Source of the DNA: Plectrocnemia conspersa
Taxonomy: Eukaryota; Arthropoda; Insecta; Trichoptera; Polycentropodidae
Length of the DNA: 64,000 nucleotides
Assembly: GCA_009617715.1 (NCBI GenBank)
Contig: VTFK01000020.1
Span: 620,001-684,000, forward strand
Reading direction: 5' to 3'
Made by a program: the position numbers and the translations under genes. The notes beneath the pieces are model-generated. The model was not told the DNA's origin and searched no databases. It was given only the letters and a program-made list of their open reading frames with translations. Of this stretch, positions 34,913 to 46,049 are shown piece by piece. Position 1 is the stretch's first letter. Each line of letters begins with the position of its first letter.

Positions 34913-35680
34913 CTTTACTGATAGTCAAAATGTTAATCAATAAGCTGAATAAGTAACCATAGTAATATATTCTACATATGTTTCTATACACTACTAATCG
35001 ATTTAGTTATTATTAAATGCTAATATATGAAAAGTACATTGATGTTTTAATAACAATAATTGTTAATAAATAAAAAAGTAATAACACTAATGTAAATCAA
35101 TAAAGTAACTATAGTATTACAAGTTAAACAAAACTATTACACATAATATACATTTATACACTATATTTACTATATTAATAAGTGTAATTTTTTAATTAAT
35201 TTATGATAACATACATAAATTAGGAATAATATATGCATTAGTTAAAAATAATATATGTATACAATAGTTTACTAAAGGATCAAAGTTACTGTTTAACTCA
35301 ATAGATGTCATTAAATGACTTAATGCAACGAATTCTCCCTATAATATAAAATATATTTGGAGCAAATATTTATAAAATTATAATCAAAATTATCCATTTA
35401 ATATTTTTAATCTAGTTAATGATTAAACCAATAATTTACAGTTCTTAGTTATCATAGAATCAGTTGTTTATTTATCATTCTAATTGTCGAATATCTATTA
35501 TACTTATAAATATAAGCATTCCAAAAATTCAATATAAATTGTAAAAATATAGCTAAAATCAATGCTATACATATATCTAAACTCAAAAAGCCTTTCAAAT
35601 CCTATTGCTTAATTTATACTAAGTTTATGTACAAGTGTGAGTAAAATTAAAAATCTTAAATATGCTTAACCCGTCAGCAG
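34913..35680. other. Region upstream of CFAP206, no gene seen
   Basis: Very AT-rich. It must hold the CFAP206 promoter and 5' UTR, but I can point to no specific element. Confidence 0.4.
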
Positions 35681-35684
35681 AATA

Positions 35685-36020
35685 GCCCAAAAAAATAATT
35701 ATCTCTTCTCAGAAGTAAAAAATCCACGTCAAAAGCAATAAAATCGTGTCGGCTCGGTAACGAGCGTTCCCACTGCAACGGCGCCGACACGAGTTTATTG
35801 CTTTTGACGTGAATTTTTGACTTCTGAGAAGCGATAATTGTTTTTGCGCCCTCCTATTAACCAAAATTCGGTTTGAATACACTTTGGCCATTACTCTTAT
35901 ATCGGTAAGGGTAGCTATCATATTTTTAAATAATAATATCCAAATGCAGACAAACTATGGAGCAATATGTGAGATGCGACGTCTGTTTAAACTTCTTCCG
36001 CTTAGAAAGCATTCTGAGAT
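35685..36020. repeat. Partial foldback element, family of the 4-kb copy
   Basis: A short left arm (about 35706-35755, CTTCTCAGAAGTAAAAAATC then CACGTCAAAAGCAATAAAAT) and a longer right arm from about 35783 meet around GGCTCGGTAACGAGCGTTCC. The right arm carries CTTTTGACGTGAATTTTTGA, CTTCTGAGAAGCGATAATTG and CTATGGAGCAATATGTGAGA, as in the copies at 3864 and 22391. Confidence 0.8.
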
Positions 36021-36030
36021 TTATAGTAAT

Positions 36031-36530
36031 TAAAATTAACTACATGGTGTTTTCTTGTTGAATTATAATTATTCAGTCAATGCACATATTTAACTTAAAA
36101 TATGTTGGATCAATGCCACAAAGACTGCAACGAAAACAACTGTATGGTAACCACAGAGCAAAGAATATAACGGTAGCGTTGAGAGGTGCAAAGAGTAAAG
36201 TAAATGCTTACCATGTTAATATTTTACGATTGTTATACTATTAGCTATCATTATCAAGTCACTCCACTATTCAGGGCAGCTAAACAAATGTGTTAAGTTC
36301 TTTACTATGCTAGAATAAAAAATATACTATTTTCGGTGCAATGCATTTTTAATGAATGTAAAATTATTTTCGGTATATTTGAAATTAACTACGTAGTGTT
36401 TTTTGCCGTAGTATAATTATTTAATACATTTACACATAAATATAATATAACATAAAAGTGGACCAACGCCATGAGAACAGTGGCGAAAACAACTGTGTGA
36501 TAACCACAGAGCAAAGAATATAATAGTAAG
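36031..36530. repeat. Direct repeat of about 150 bp, two copies 350 bp apart
   Basis: The units at about 36031-36178 and 36381-36530 share AAATTAACTAC(A/G)T(G/A)GTGTTTT at the start and AACAACTGT(A/G)TG(G/A)TAACCAC followed by AGAGCAAAGAATATAA at the end. The middle has diverged. A GC-rich hairpin, GGCCGGT with ACCGGCC, follows at 36574-36599. Confidence 0.7.
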
Positions 36531-37480
36531 TGTAGAGGCAGATTTATTTGGTTTGCCATAACGGGAGTACGACGGCCGGTGGCGCCTCGTCTACCGGCCT
36601 CACAACAAAACATTCAATAACTAACATGTAACTATTGAATTTAATAAAAATATACTGCAGCGGCCAGTCTGTGTTTAATTGCTACTTGTCATCTTCCATT
36701 TGCTAAAAAACCAAAAAAGTGCGCAAAGTAGCACGACGAGGTACAGAGAGTGAAGCATATTTATATTTACAATGAGATTATACATGTCGCTCTCTTTATA
36801 TGTGAGTATTAAACATACATTATTAAATTTCACTGCGATACTTTTAAAATTAATGTAATATAATTTTTTTAACATAAGAGTTCAACAAAGATTGGATCCT
36901 ATGAATGCAAATATGGATAGCAGGACTTTGCATGTACGTTAACATCATTATACAATTTCACGTGAACGTGACTACATATTTTAAAAACAATCCTTGACAT
37001 AACACAAAATTTAAAATGATTTTTTTTTCAAAGTGAATATATCTTTTGTTATTTTATTATTTATTAAATATTGAAGTGAAAATTCAAGTAAGTACCATTT
37101 CATATTTAAAATGTTACTTTATGAAAAAATCACGGTAATGGCCGCGGGATTTTGCCAACGTGTTTCACAAAGTGGTTTTACGGTAAAATCGATTTAGTTA
37201 TCTGAAAATATTTTCCATTAGAACTAAAAATTTATCTCAGTGGTTTCTAATCGTATGCACGTGGTTGCATGTACGCTTGCCAAGCAATTTAATTTTTTTT
37301 AAGCAATATTGTATTATTTTTGTGTCCTTATAGCTAATTGTTTATTTACTATACAAATATAAGGACAAATTCCCGGCAATTTTTTTAAAACAATATTTAG
37401 CATTGATCACACATTTTGTTATGAAAAAGCATAGTAAAAAACTTTATACTGATATTTGATTACAGGACATTATTATTTTA
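36531..37480. other. Intergenic, no gene seen
   Basis: AT-rich DNA. I saw nothing apart from the hairpin at 36574-36599. Confidence 0.4.
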
Positions 37481-37930
37481 GTGTTATGTCATTTTCGAAA
37501 TGTAGGCGACCACCTACAGTGGTTGTTCTCGGTATTTATTTTCAGGGTTATATTCTCTTAGATAAGTTATTTGACAAGACTTATGAGGCCTATCTCCTCA
37601 GATTCAATTTCGGAGTTGTCTTCTCCTATAAAGGTGGCGTTCCAACGCTGACGAGTACTTTCTATCCGAGAAGGAACGACGACTCTCTCTAGGTCAAGCT
37701 GTTCTTAGTTTAAGCGGCGACACTTATTCGCTGCTGTCCCGAAATCGTCATAGCGATGTGACATTTTATAAAGAAAGCTTACCCGTTATCGCTCTGGTCT
37801 CATCGCTCTTTGTCCGGGCTACTGCGTCGCCACGATAGCTGACTCCTAAGAGTTTTCCCTCATTTGCAACCTGGGGACCCGTGTAGTCGTGTAGAGCTCT
37901 ACGTACGGGCTAATACAAGAGAATATAGAC
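37480..37930. other. GC-richer block of unknown nature
   Basis: About 450 bp of roughly even base composition interrupts AT-rich DNA. On the minus strand an open segment follows a pyrimidine-rich acceptor ending near 37911 (YTGPQVANEGKLLG, then VSYRGDAVARTKSDETRAIT). It is followed by a GTAAGC donor near 37783 and, after about 80 bp, a second open segment (QLDLERVVVPSRIESTRQRW to a stop near 37574). The phases can be joined. No family is recognised and the open lengths are not beyond chance. A mobile-element fragment is an equal possibility. Confidence 0.25.
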
Positions 37931-38884
37931 GTGTACATTCATACTAATAAATACTACAAAATATGCATAAGTTGAGAATCGCTATGCACAAATGCCTAAT
38001 TAATTTGATGTCATATAACCTCATTAAATATTAATTCATTAATGTTTAATAAGTAATGAACAGTTAGTTATTCTTATCTGCATTGAAATCATGATAGATA
38101 TTTTTTTATTATACTGGTTTTTCAATTTTATGTATGTCAAGAGTTACCTAATACTCAGCGCTTCAATTGGCATATCTATCATACCGATTATTGCTCTCCC
38201 AATAATTGATCCTTCTGACAATTAAAGTCCCCTAAGTGTTTTCGAATATTTAAATTCGTAAATAGCAGTATCGGTAAAGGTTATAAATATATAATATTAT
38301 ATTTCAATAGCGTGGGATCAAATTTATAAAAATATTGCTCTCGTATGAAATAACATATAATTTTAGATAATAAGAATGTTTTCATGTTTACATATCGTTA
38401 AGGAATATATAAATTTTAAAGTAATTACTTATATTTTCAATCAAGAGCTACATGTGTAGATAATTAATTTATATCTAAACGTAAGAAGTTATATTATAAT
38501 AAATAAAATTTTTATTAAATCAGAGTACAGACCGCACACCACAGTTTTTTTTAGATAATATTAATATCACGGATTTTTATCGTAATATATAAAAATAATA
38601 AAATCGAGCTAGGTCGTGCAAAGTGATATCTGATAATAGTTTATAATTATTAAAATAAAGTCTGGTATCTCACTATTAATTTAGTAGTTGTTGATTGTGT
38701 TGACCCAGTTGCAACGAAAGATTTAAAATGTGAATATAAAATATGCTTTTCGCTCATGTATAGGACCGCAACAGGAAAACTACTTATGTCTTGTCGTTGG
38801 ACCTCTGAAAGTAAAGTTTGAAATAGGACTATACTTTATTGCTATGCATTGAGGAAATATGAAAAGACATAGATTTAAGGTAGT

Positions 38885-39320
38885 AAGAAAGCTTTTCTTT
38901 TACAGCACGAAACCGTGACCTTGAAACGCAATTACCGAAGTTTGGACGAGGGTCCCGAAAGTGAACGCACTCGTAGTAGTACGCTTGGTGCATCTTCAGC
39001 CCATCCGCCAGCGCCACGCTTCTTTGTCGGTAAGCTCGGAAAGCTCCTCGCTCGGAACCTGTCTGTTCGCCGTTCGTTTCTGACCTTGCCCAACCGACCA
39101 GTTTCGCAATGGGGGAAACGGCATCGGGTTTTTCGGCTCTGTCGAGCGTGCAACGCCCGCCGCCATTAAATGCATTATTCATCGTGCATCGCCGAAAGGT
39201 AGATGACATTACGATGTCTGCCTTCTAGGCCACATAATAAATGCACTCACGTAATTTCGGGGTAAGGTAGGTCGTTAACGGAAGCGGAATTTTCCCCCTA
39301 CATGCACCGGCGTTTCTACC
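38885..39320. promoter_or_regulatory. CpG-containing GC-rich island
   Basis: GC-rich DNA, open in several frames on both strands (84 codons on plus, 126 on minus), as expected of CpG-rich non-coding sequence. The minus strand reads TTAATGGCGGCGGGCG near 39155-39171, a YY1/Pho-like site. It ends with one copy of a 75-bp duplicated sequence. A promoter or enhancer is more likely than a coding exon. Confidence 0.35.
39231..39308 (+). repeat. 75-bp direct duplicate, copy 1
   Basis: CATAATAAATGCACTCACGT, then AATTTCGGGGTAAGGTAGGT, CGTTAACGGAAGCGGAATTT and TCCCCC. It is almost identical to 40713-40790, with one indel and a few substitutions. Both copies sit at the edge of GC-rich islands. Confidence 0.85.
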
Positions 39321-39434
39321 TCTCGCGTGTATGTGGCCATAGGATTCTGTCGAAAAATAGTCAATGCTTTAAATAGTAACACAAGATTTATTAGTATTAG
39401 AGAAAAGAAATTTTAATTCGGTTTACGATTTTTA

Positions 39435-39461
39435 ACTGCTGTACAAAGCTTGTACAGCAGT
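39435..39461. repeat. Perfect 12-bp inverted repeat after the orphan exon
   Basis: ACTGCTGTACAA, three bases, then TTGTACAGCAGT. In a minus-strand transcript it would form a hairpin directly after the stop codon. Confidence 0.85.
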
Positions 39462-39462
39462 C

Positions 39463-39602
39463 TTAGGCTGGTCTCTTTGGATCACCTCTGCGTCGTAGCT
39501 CTGCGTAGACCCTTAAACCTTGATTAAACAGTGCTTGCTTGGCTCTCAATCGAATCTGAATATCATCTATGAAGTATTGGTTTTTATTCTCTAAACCTCC
39601 GC
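39463..39602 (-). CDS. Orphan terminal coding exon, gene not recognised
   Basis: On the minus strand a pyrimidine-rich acceptor (TTTCTATTTTTCAG) is followed at 39602 by two bases completing a codon. Then come 45 codons and a TAA at 39465-39463. The peptide begins GGLENKNQYFIDDIQIRLRA and continues KQALFNQGLRVYAELRRRGD before ending PKRPA. It is strongly amphipathic and helical and looks like real protein, unlike the Ile/Asn/Lys-rich chance frames nearby. The incoming phase requires one base from an upstream exon, which must lie at higher coordinates and which I could not find. I do not recognise the family. A 27-bp palindrome follows the stop directly. Confidence 0.45.
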
Positions 39603-39974
39603 CTGAAAAATAGAAACAGCTTCTCTGATTATTTTAGGTTTTCTCCAACAAATAGGAGTCATTAGATTTTTTTTAAAAGTGTTTAATCATTTTATTTTAT
39701 TTTTATTACAAATCTGACCATCATCAAAAACTTTAATTAAAATTTCGAGCATAATTCGATGAATTTAAATTATTCCATATGTAAAAGATATGCAAAAAAA
39801 ATCATAGCAAAATATAGCCATTAAATAAATTAATTTCAGATGAAAAACACGAATCAATAAGTGTAACTGTGATAATGATCAAAGCATAAGGTTATTTAAC
39901 ACACAAAAAAGCTGTAGAATTACTTGTTAAAAAGGAAATTCCGCAATTTTTAGAATTAACAGAAACACATATCC

Positions 39975-40133
39975 AGTGACGTTCCTAGGCTATGTAATAT
40001 ATAGCTAGTTGTAAATTGTAAATATTGAGATAAAATATTGTAGTGTGAAAGTATGATTTTTGAAAAATTATTGATTTTTTCAAAAGTATCAGGCACCCCT
40101 TATCCGCCCCCCACCCCATTTGCTACGCCACTG
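39975..40133. mobile_element. Possible small terminal-inverted-repeat relic
   Basis: The left end reads CCAGTGACGTTCCTAGG. The right end on the minus strand reads CCAGTGGCGTAGCAAATGG and continues GGTGGGGGGCGG. These termini resemble common insect DNA-transposon ends. The match between them is imperfect. Confidence 0.3.
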
Positions 40134-40690
40134 GACTTCACATCAAACCTTGTCCAGCTACAAAGTCCGATTTCAAGAATTCGATAATGTTGGGAAAAAT
40201 CTCATTTTTTAAGAAATAAAATACCGTTTTTTTTAAATATAGGGCCACCCGCCAATGACGTTTTTAAGTGGTGGAAGTATGGGAGATCAGGCGTTGCGTG
40301 TTTAGTTAAAATTTTGATTAATTTTCGACATTCATCTGATATAAAGTAATCTTATCTATGATTATTTAAATTATAAAGCTGTTATGACTTACAACTATTA
40401 TACTTTTAGGTGTTTGAGAATTATTATAATGAAATAAAAAAACGCTTTTTGTTGAGTTGGTTTACAAAATACTTTGATTATCTCGCTATATTAAATAAAT
40501 TATTTAAAGTAGCTTCTATGCTTATTTTTTAATATAAAAGGAAGGAGTTGAGAAGTTTTCCGCATTAAATAGACTTCTCACAATTCAAGTAGATTTAAAC
40601 CATACAAAGTATATATATTTCTGCTCTATAACTACATTGAGTATAGGATTATCGTTGGATATGTCACATATAGCGTTTGACATCACGTCC
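40134..40690. other. Intergenic, no gene seen
   Basis: AT-rich, with nothing recognisable. Confidence 0.4.
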
Positions 40691-41060
40691 AATGCATATA
40701 GATCTTTCAGACCGCATAATAAATGCACTCACGTAATTTCGGGTAAGGTAGGTCGTTAACGGAAGCAGAATTTTCCCCCCCGGTGCATGCGCCGCCTGTA
40801 TGCAACTTTTGTGTGTTTTTTCATTTTTTTTTACTTCGGCGTTTCGCTGCACGCGAGTTGACTAATTGGATGCTTCGAGTGGGGCAGGTGCTGCTTTGTA
40901 ATAATATTTTAGGGGGCTGCGAACACGGCTTTCAATGGGGACGCCTTCCTCTCTCTCTATGGCTTTTTTCGGCACTGCCACTGGCTGTCTCGAGGAGATG
41001 TAATTTGATGGCAACACTTCATACGCGGGCGACTTTTGTTCCGGAAAATAAGTCACAGAA
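40690..41060. promoter_or_regulatory. CpG-containing GC-rich island
   Basis: The second island of this type starts with the other copy of the 75-bp duplicate (40713-40790). A run of CTCTCTCTCT near 40950 is a GAGA-factor-type sequence. Short open frames on both strands overlap and show no family signature. A regulatory role is inferred from composition and motifs only. Confidence 0.35.
40713..40790 (+). repeat. 75-bp direct duplicate, copy 2
   Basis: Partner of 39231-39308, offset by 1482 bp. It is followed by GGTGCATGCGCCG, where copy 1 is followed by CATGCACCGGCG. Confidence 0.85.
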
Positions 41061-42271
41061 GCTTAATGTCCATTATATGCGTACGATGCGCCTAGACGAG
41101 CCCTTATCTATTTTAATTAATCTTGAGAGAATATATTAAAAACGTCAATTTAATGGTGGATGGATTTTAATTAAAAAAGCTTAGTATATATATTCAGTAG
41201 CACCTGTTTTATTTCAATTTGCTAAATTATACACTATTCAATGTAAAAATAGTTTGCCTACCGTAACATTATATAAGTACATGTTTATGTGGTGTTTGAC
41301 TCTTCTTGACCATGTTTGACTCTTAAGAATTCAAATGTCAATGCATAAATCAGGTATTGGCAAAGCCGTATTGTAAATATTTGGCAAAAAACAAAATTAA
41401 AGTGAACTTCAAATAAAATATAAAAACCTGATTTCCTTCAAAATTTTCTGAAATTACTTTACCGCAGTTTAAGTTGTATATATGAGCACTTTTTTTTAAT
41501 CATAATTGTTGGTTAAATTCATTAAGAAATCCTATGATATATGCAGCAAAAGTTTTCCGTTTAAAAAAATTTCAGCAGCTGTTCCGTTGAGAAAAATTTT
41601 AATCGCTTCTCTAAGTTTATAAAATTTTCATGACTGAACCATCGCGTTTATATAATATTATATAGTAGAGCAAATCAAAATATTCGGCTTTTATTTTTTG
41701 ATAAAAAAAAGTCACAGAACAGACGACAGTGAAATTTATTGCTAAAAGAACTGGTTCAATAACACATGATAGATTGAAATATTTCCCACAAAGTACCTGC
41801 TGGTGAATAGTCAGAGGCCTTAAATACGTTGCATTTTCACAAGCCATATTTTATTACAATTAAGCCTCAACCCGTTCTGCACATATTTTTACAAATACAT
41901 TTTAATCGATTTCACTTCTAATTAAACATTGTAAATGCTTTATCAAGTGGGCTAAACATATTTTCGTTTGTTATTCCTCGCAGACTATTAATAAAAGATA
42001 GTTCTTCAGTCGCTTCTAGCAACAAGTTTGTAAAGTGTACACCGCGGCGTAAGAACTTTGTGGGAAATAAGAATAGACAGTATTTATATTCCTATGTGTA
42101 CAGGTATGAGAAAAACTTTTTTTAAATATTGATATCGAGAGTGATATCAACCAGACCAGAGAAAAAACTTAAAGGTACTTCGCACTAGGTGCACAGTACC
42201 ATCAAGCTCCTTAATTGATTCGAACATCTTAGAGGATATATTGCATATTCAGTCTAGAAAAAAATATCGGC
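41061..42271. other. Intergenic, no gene seen
   Basis: AT-rich sequence. The minus frame at 41847-41617 (76 codons) has no recognised motif and I do not call it. Confidence 0.4.
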
Positions 42272-42877
42272 CGCAATTCACCACCAGCAATTAATCGCTA
42301 GCAAGCTACCGCCGCGTCATAATCAATTTAAAGCCTACAAATTATCGCTAGCATATTTACCGTCTGGAAACAATAATATGTATTTATACAAACTGTGGAA
42401 GGTTTAAAAGAATATATTTTAAATCAAAGTATTTTCACATACTAAGATTATATGCTGTTCTAAAATGTCTATACAGCTCAATTTGACAGTTGCGAAACGC
42501 CTATTTGCTGTTCAAACCCAAACCTAACCTAAACTAATTAATCTAATGAAAGTTAAAAATTTATAATTAGTTTTAGAACTTTTATTAGGTTAGGTTTGTG
42601 TTTGAACAGCAAATGGACGTTTCACAAGTGTAACAGTAAAGTTATATTTTTAATAGTATGGATATAATTTTATTAACTAGGCTATAATAATTGATTTATA
42701 ATTCCACTAGTCAACATCAGTGAAACTGTATTAATTCACTTATAGGAAAACCATATTTTTAATTTTAAATGACTAATAAATTTATATAAATTATTGTATT
42801 GTAGTCTATAAATTGTTCATGTGATCAACTGACGTGCCGGTAAAATACTAGCGATTAATTGCTGGCGGTGAATTGCG
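42272..42877. mobile_element. Foldback/terminal-inverted-repeat element, about 606 bp
   Basis: The left terminus CGCAATTCACCACCAGCAAT followed by TAATCGCTAG faces, at 42848-42877, its reverse complement with one mismatch. Inside, CTATTTGCTGTTCAAACCCA followed by AACCTAACC near 42508 faces GGTTAGGTTTGTGTTTGAAC followed by AGCAAATGG near 42591. Long inverted repeats without a transposase frame indicate a non-autonomous foldback element. Pieces of the same family lie at 15700-16120 and near 22885. Confidence 0.8.
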
Positions 42878-42970
42878 AACGATAAATAACATCTGTAGTT
42901 AGCTTGAAATAAGTATGCAATATTTTTTTGAACCCCAAAATTACGACTTTTTATAATAATATCAAAAATT

Positions 42971-43040
42971 TAATTAAGCATATAAACCGAATTTTGATCA
43001 ATAAGAGAGCACAAAAAACAATTATTTTTAGAAAATTCTA
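42971..43040. repeat. Short fragment of the 4-kb foldback family
   Basis: AAACCGAATTTTGATCAATA followed by AGAGAGCAC and a run ending in CAATTATT matches the left arm of the element near 4338-4380. Confidence 0.6.
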
Positions 43041-43499
43041 CACTTTTAATGGAAGTAATTTAATTAGTTAGAATTATATTTTTTTCAGATAGTTGGGCAG
43101 AAAAGAGCTGAAAAATTATTTTTGTTATTGCTTATAAGACGGTCAAAGTGCGTTTCTTAAAGTTGTAGTATTGTATTGTATATTTTATATTTTGTAAAAA
43201 AATTGCTAAGCGGATTTTTATTATTAAAGCAGAACTTTTGATTTAAATAAATTTATGGCTATTTTTTTGTATATTGAAATATTATAGTGTAAACTGTGAT
43301 GTACAAAGGTCCCAGTGTAAATAAATCGAAAATCAGTGTAAAAACAAGCAATAAAGTTACTGTACATTTCAATGGATCTTACGTCATTTATATTAATTCT
43401 ACCAAATTTATGGTTTAGAATAATAAATATTATTATTAATGAACCAAAATAAAATTAAAATTATCGGTTAGATTTCAATTAAAAAAATATTTCCTAACA

Positions 43500-43960
43500 A
43501 GTCTTGAATTGCACCTTTTCATGCGAAACGATTTAAAAATGTACCTGCGATATTTTTTACAGTGGCAACACTAACGAAAATTGTTCGAAAATTACCCATT
43601 TTCTTCCGCCCATGAATTAAATGCGCCGCTAAATTACAGCACGTGTGGGAAAAACTAGCGTACCGGCAGCTTAAAAATTTATGAATTTTTGGCCGAAAAA
43701 AATAATTAAAAAACGACCCTCAACTGAACCTTCCGAGTGCAGCGAACTTGTTTAATTCAACCTTGGATAAAACATGATCGACAAAGCCTAAAATATGCAA
43801 GCCGTGATCAATCGAGCGTCGTTTTATGCGTTTCAATTTTGACTGACCTTGTAAACTTTTCCGGTGATATTTTGTTTTCAAACGGCAAACTAGACGATAT
43901 CTTATTCGTCGATTCAGCGCCATTTTGTTATTAAATGTCAAATACAATCATTTTTATTTT
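43500..43960. promoter_or_regulatory. GC-richer island, possible enhancer
   Basis: Mixed-composition DNA with an E-box CACGTG near 43641, a TTCCGCCCATGAATTAAATG string near 43604 and GCGCCATTTTG near 43917. Frames of 65 and 75 codons on opposite strands overlap exactly, which argues against coding. A cis-regulatory element is plausible but unproven. Confidence 0.3.
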
Positions 43961-44323
43961 TGGCCATAAGATGCCAAATTCGCGCTCTCTTTTCTTTTAC
44001 TATGATAGCGTTTATCAACGGTAAAATTTATTGTTTTAATACAATTATATTATTTAAAAATAATAATTTACATTAAAAGCAGGGGAAATTATTTATTTTT
44101 TGTAAAAGTTTACTAATAATCTTATTTTCTCACATTTATTTAATAAATAGTAATGCAACGATTAAATTTTATTCGTAAGTGTGAAATATTAAAAAAAAAA
44201 AATTAAATTAGTTTGGCTTAAAAATCATAAGCCATACTAAGGATAAATACGGAAATCGTTCCGCTTTTTGTTTTACTTATGCCGTGATAGTAATAATTTG
44301 CTGCTCGATATAATTGCTTTGAT

Positions 44324-44359
44324 AGAGTATATTATATTTAAAGAGTATATTATATTTAA
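44324..44359. repeat. 18-bp tandem duplication
   Basis: AGAGTATATTATATTTAA occurs twice in a row. Confidence 0.85.
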
Positions 44360-44639
44360 AAAAACACTGCAAGCTTTGCTTTTAAAAACCCACTGACTGC
44401 CGAGGCTTTTGGGATTACTATTAAATATCAACGTATTAGATATTAAAAAAATATATGTTTACTAAAAATCTTATTTCTTTTTAATAAAATACCTTAGATT
44501 TCATTAAATATGTATTTGACGCCGGATTCATAAATTCTCGTTAAAGTGTTAAAATCTAATATATCGGATTTCAGCAACAAAAGGGTTAATACACTTTGGA
44601 GGAAATCATAGACTAGCGTATTATGAAACTAGAAAGAAA

Positions 44640-45250
44640 ACTTAATAACAAAATAAGCGACTGCCGATTTTCCCGAAGGCTTTGCAATTTTTTTCGCAGT
44701 CTTAATTAAAACGAATGTCGCTTATCTTATTCAGGAATCTCGGGCCGAACGACCACCTTTGTCCGGCCAAATCTACGGATCGCGTGCGGTAATGTCGGAA
44801 CACGGCACATTTTAAAACGTACCGAGGGTCGCAATTATTTCGTCAATTCGACTGTTATTACCGGGCTCTAGCCGTGGTGCATATGCATTTTTTCCTCTCT
44901 CGCTCGCTCACAAAATGTTGGTTTTCGAAAGCGAAATTGGCCTGGCGATAGTGTGCGATTGACTGGACTTTGACACGAATCAACGGGGGATTTCATGTAA
45001 AAAATAATATAATTTTTTGATAATTCTAATCTTAATGCGGTTTAGAGTTACTGTGAAATTGTTAGAATAGCTGATTACTGATATTTTTGTAGTTACCGAG
45101 TTACGTTATTAGAATCAATTATCATGTTGAATATATTAACTTATATAATATGTTGTCAATTCTCGACGACTTTCGGCTGCGAGTTTTAGAGTGCCCTAGA
45201 GAGTCGTGATCGCGTCCCTTATTCTTAACCGTAGAGGCCAGGACATCAGA
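44640..45250. promoter_or_regulatory. GC-richer island, possible enhancer
   Basis: Contains TCGGGCCGAACGACCACC, a GAGA-type CCTCTCTCGCTCGCTC near 44894 and other CpG-bearing strings in AT-rich surroundings. No convincing open frame is bounded by splice sites. Confidence 0.3.
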
Positions 45251-45484
45251 AATGTGCCGATGGTAAAATAACACACATGGAAAAACTTTATTTTCAATTA
45301 TTTGTTCTAGATTTTTCGGAAATATTTTTTTCTTATAATTAAATCAGGTGTTTTAATTAAAATATTTAATAAATCGAAACCATAGTTACCGGGGTATTCG
45401 ATTTTTTTGGTTTTGCTAATCAATAAACATTATGAATCTATGCAAGCGGTAGGTGCTCGGATTATTTTTTCGGTCAATTAATTA

Positions 45485-45509
45485 AAATAATAATAATAAT
45501 AATAATAAT
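45485..45509. repeat. (AAT)n microsatellite
   Basis: Pure AAT repeats of about 24 bp. Confidence 0.85.
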
Positions 45510-46049
45510 GGTAATACTGGCATTACCGGTATTGACTGTTTTTTCTCTCGGTAATAGGTACTACCTAGTATTAGAAATTATTACAATCCCTAATTGTGAC
45601 AAACGACTGAAAGTAGATCCCTTACGACAACATAACTGCACAATGAATGGACGAAAATTAAGTTGTGAAGTATTTTGCGAAACGAAAATTCAAGTAAATT
45701 ATATAGGTATAATCATTGTCAAGAGATTGACATAATAAATTAAGAATCAGTCCCCGCACTAATCAATAGATAAATTCCAATTCTCTTGAGCGACAAAGCG
45801 CAATCACACATTATACGATTAACCTTCCAAAGTTGAACGAGCATTTATAATATACACTAGACATCTTAGCCAAAGATTATCAGGTGTTTAAGCATTTCGA
45901 TAACTTACTACGTGGCAAGGTCCTTAACAATCTAGTGTATTTCGAGTGTTTGTATACGAGCTCAAAAATCATAGACCGCAATTATTTTCCTATCAACCTA
46001 ATAGTATATGATATGTTTCTCCTTGATTTTCCAAGTAAAATTTCAGCTC

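Noticed and set aside
38829..39209. Minus-strand open frame of 126 codons
   Set aside because: The same island is open in other frames on both strands, the sequence is Arg/Ser-rich from CpG content, and it matches no family. A non-coding island is simpler.
43720..43947. Basic 75-codon frame on the minus strand
   Set aside because: A 65-codon frame overlaps it on the other strand and nothing supports coding. It is more likely part of a GC-richer non-coding block.
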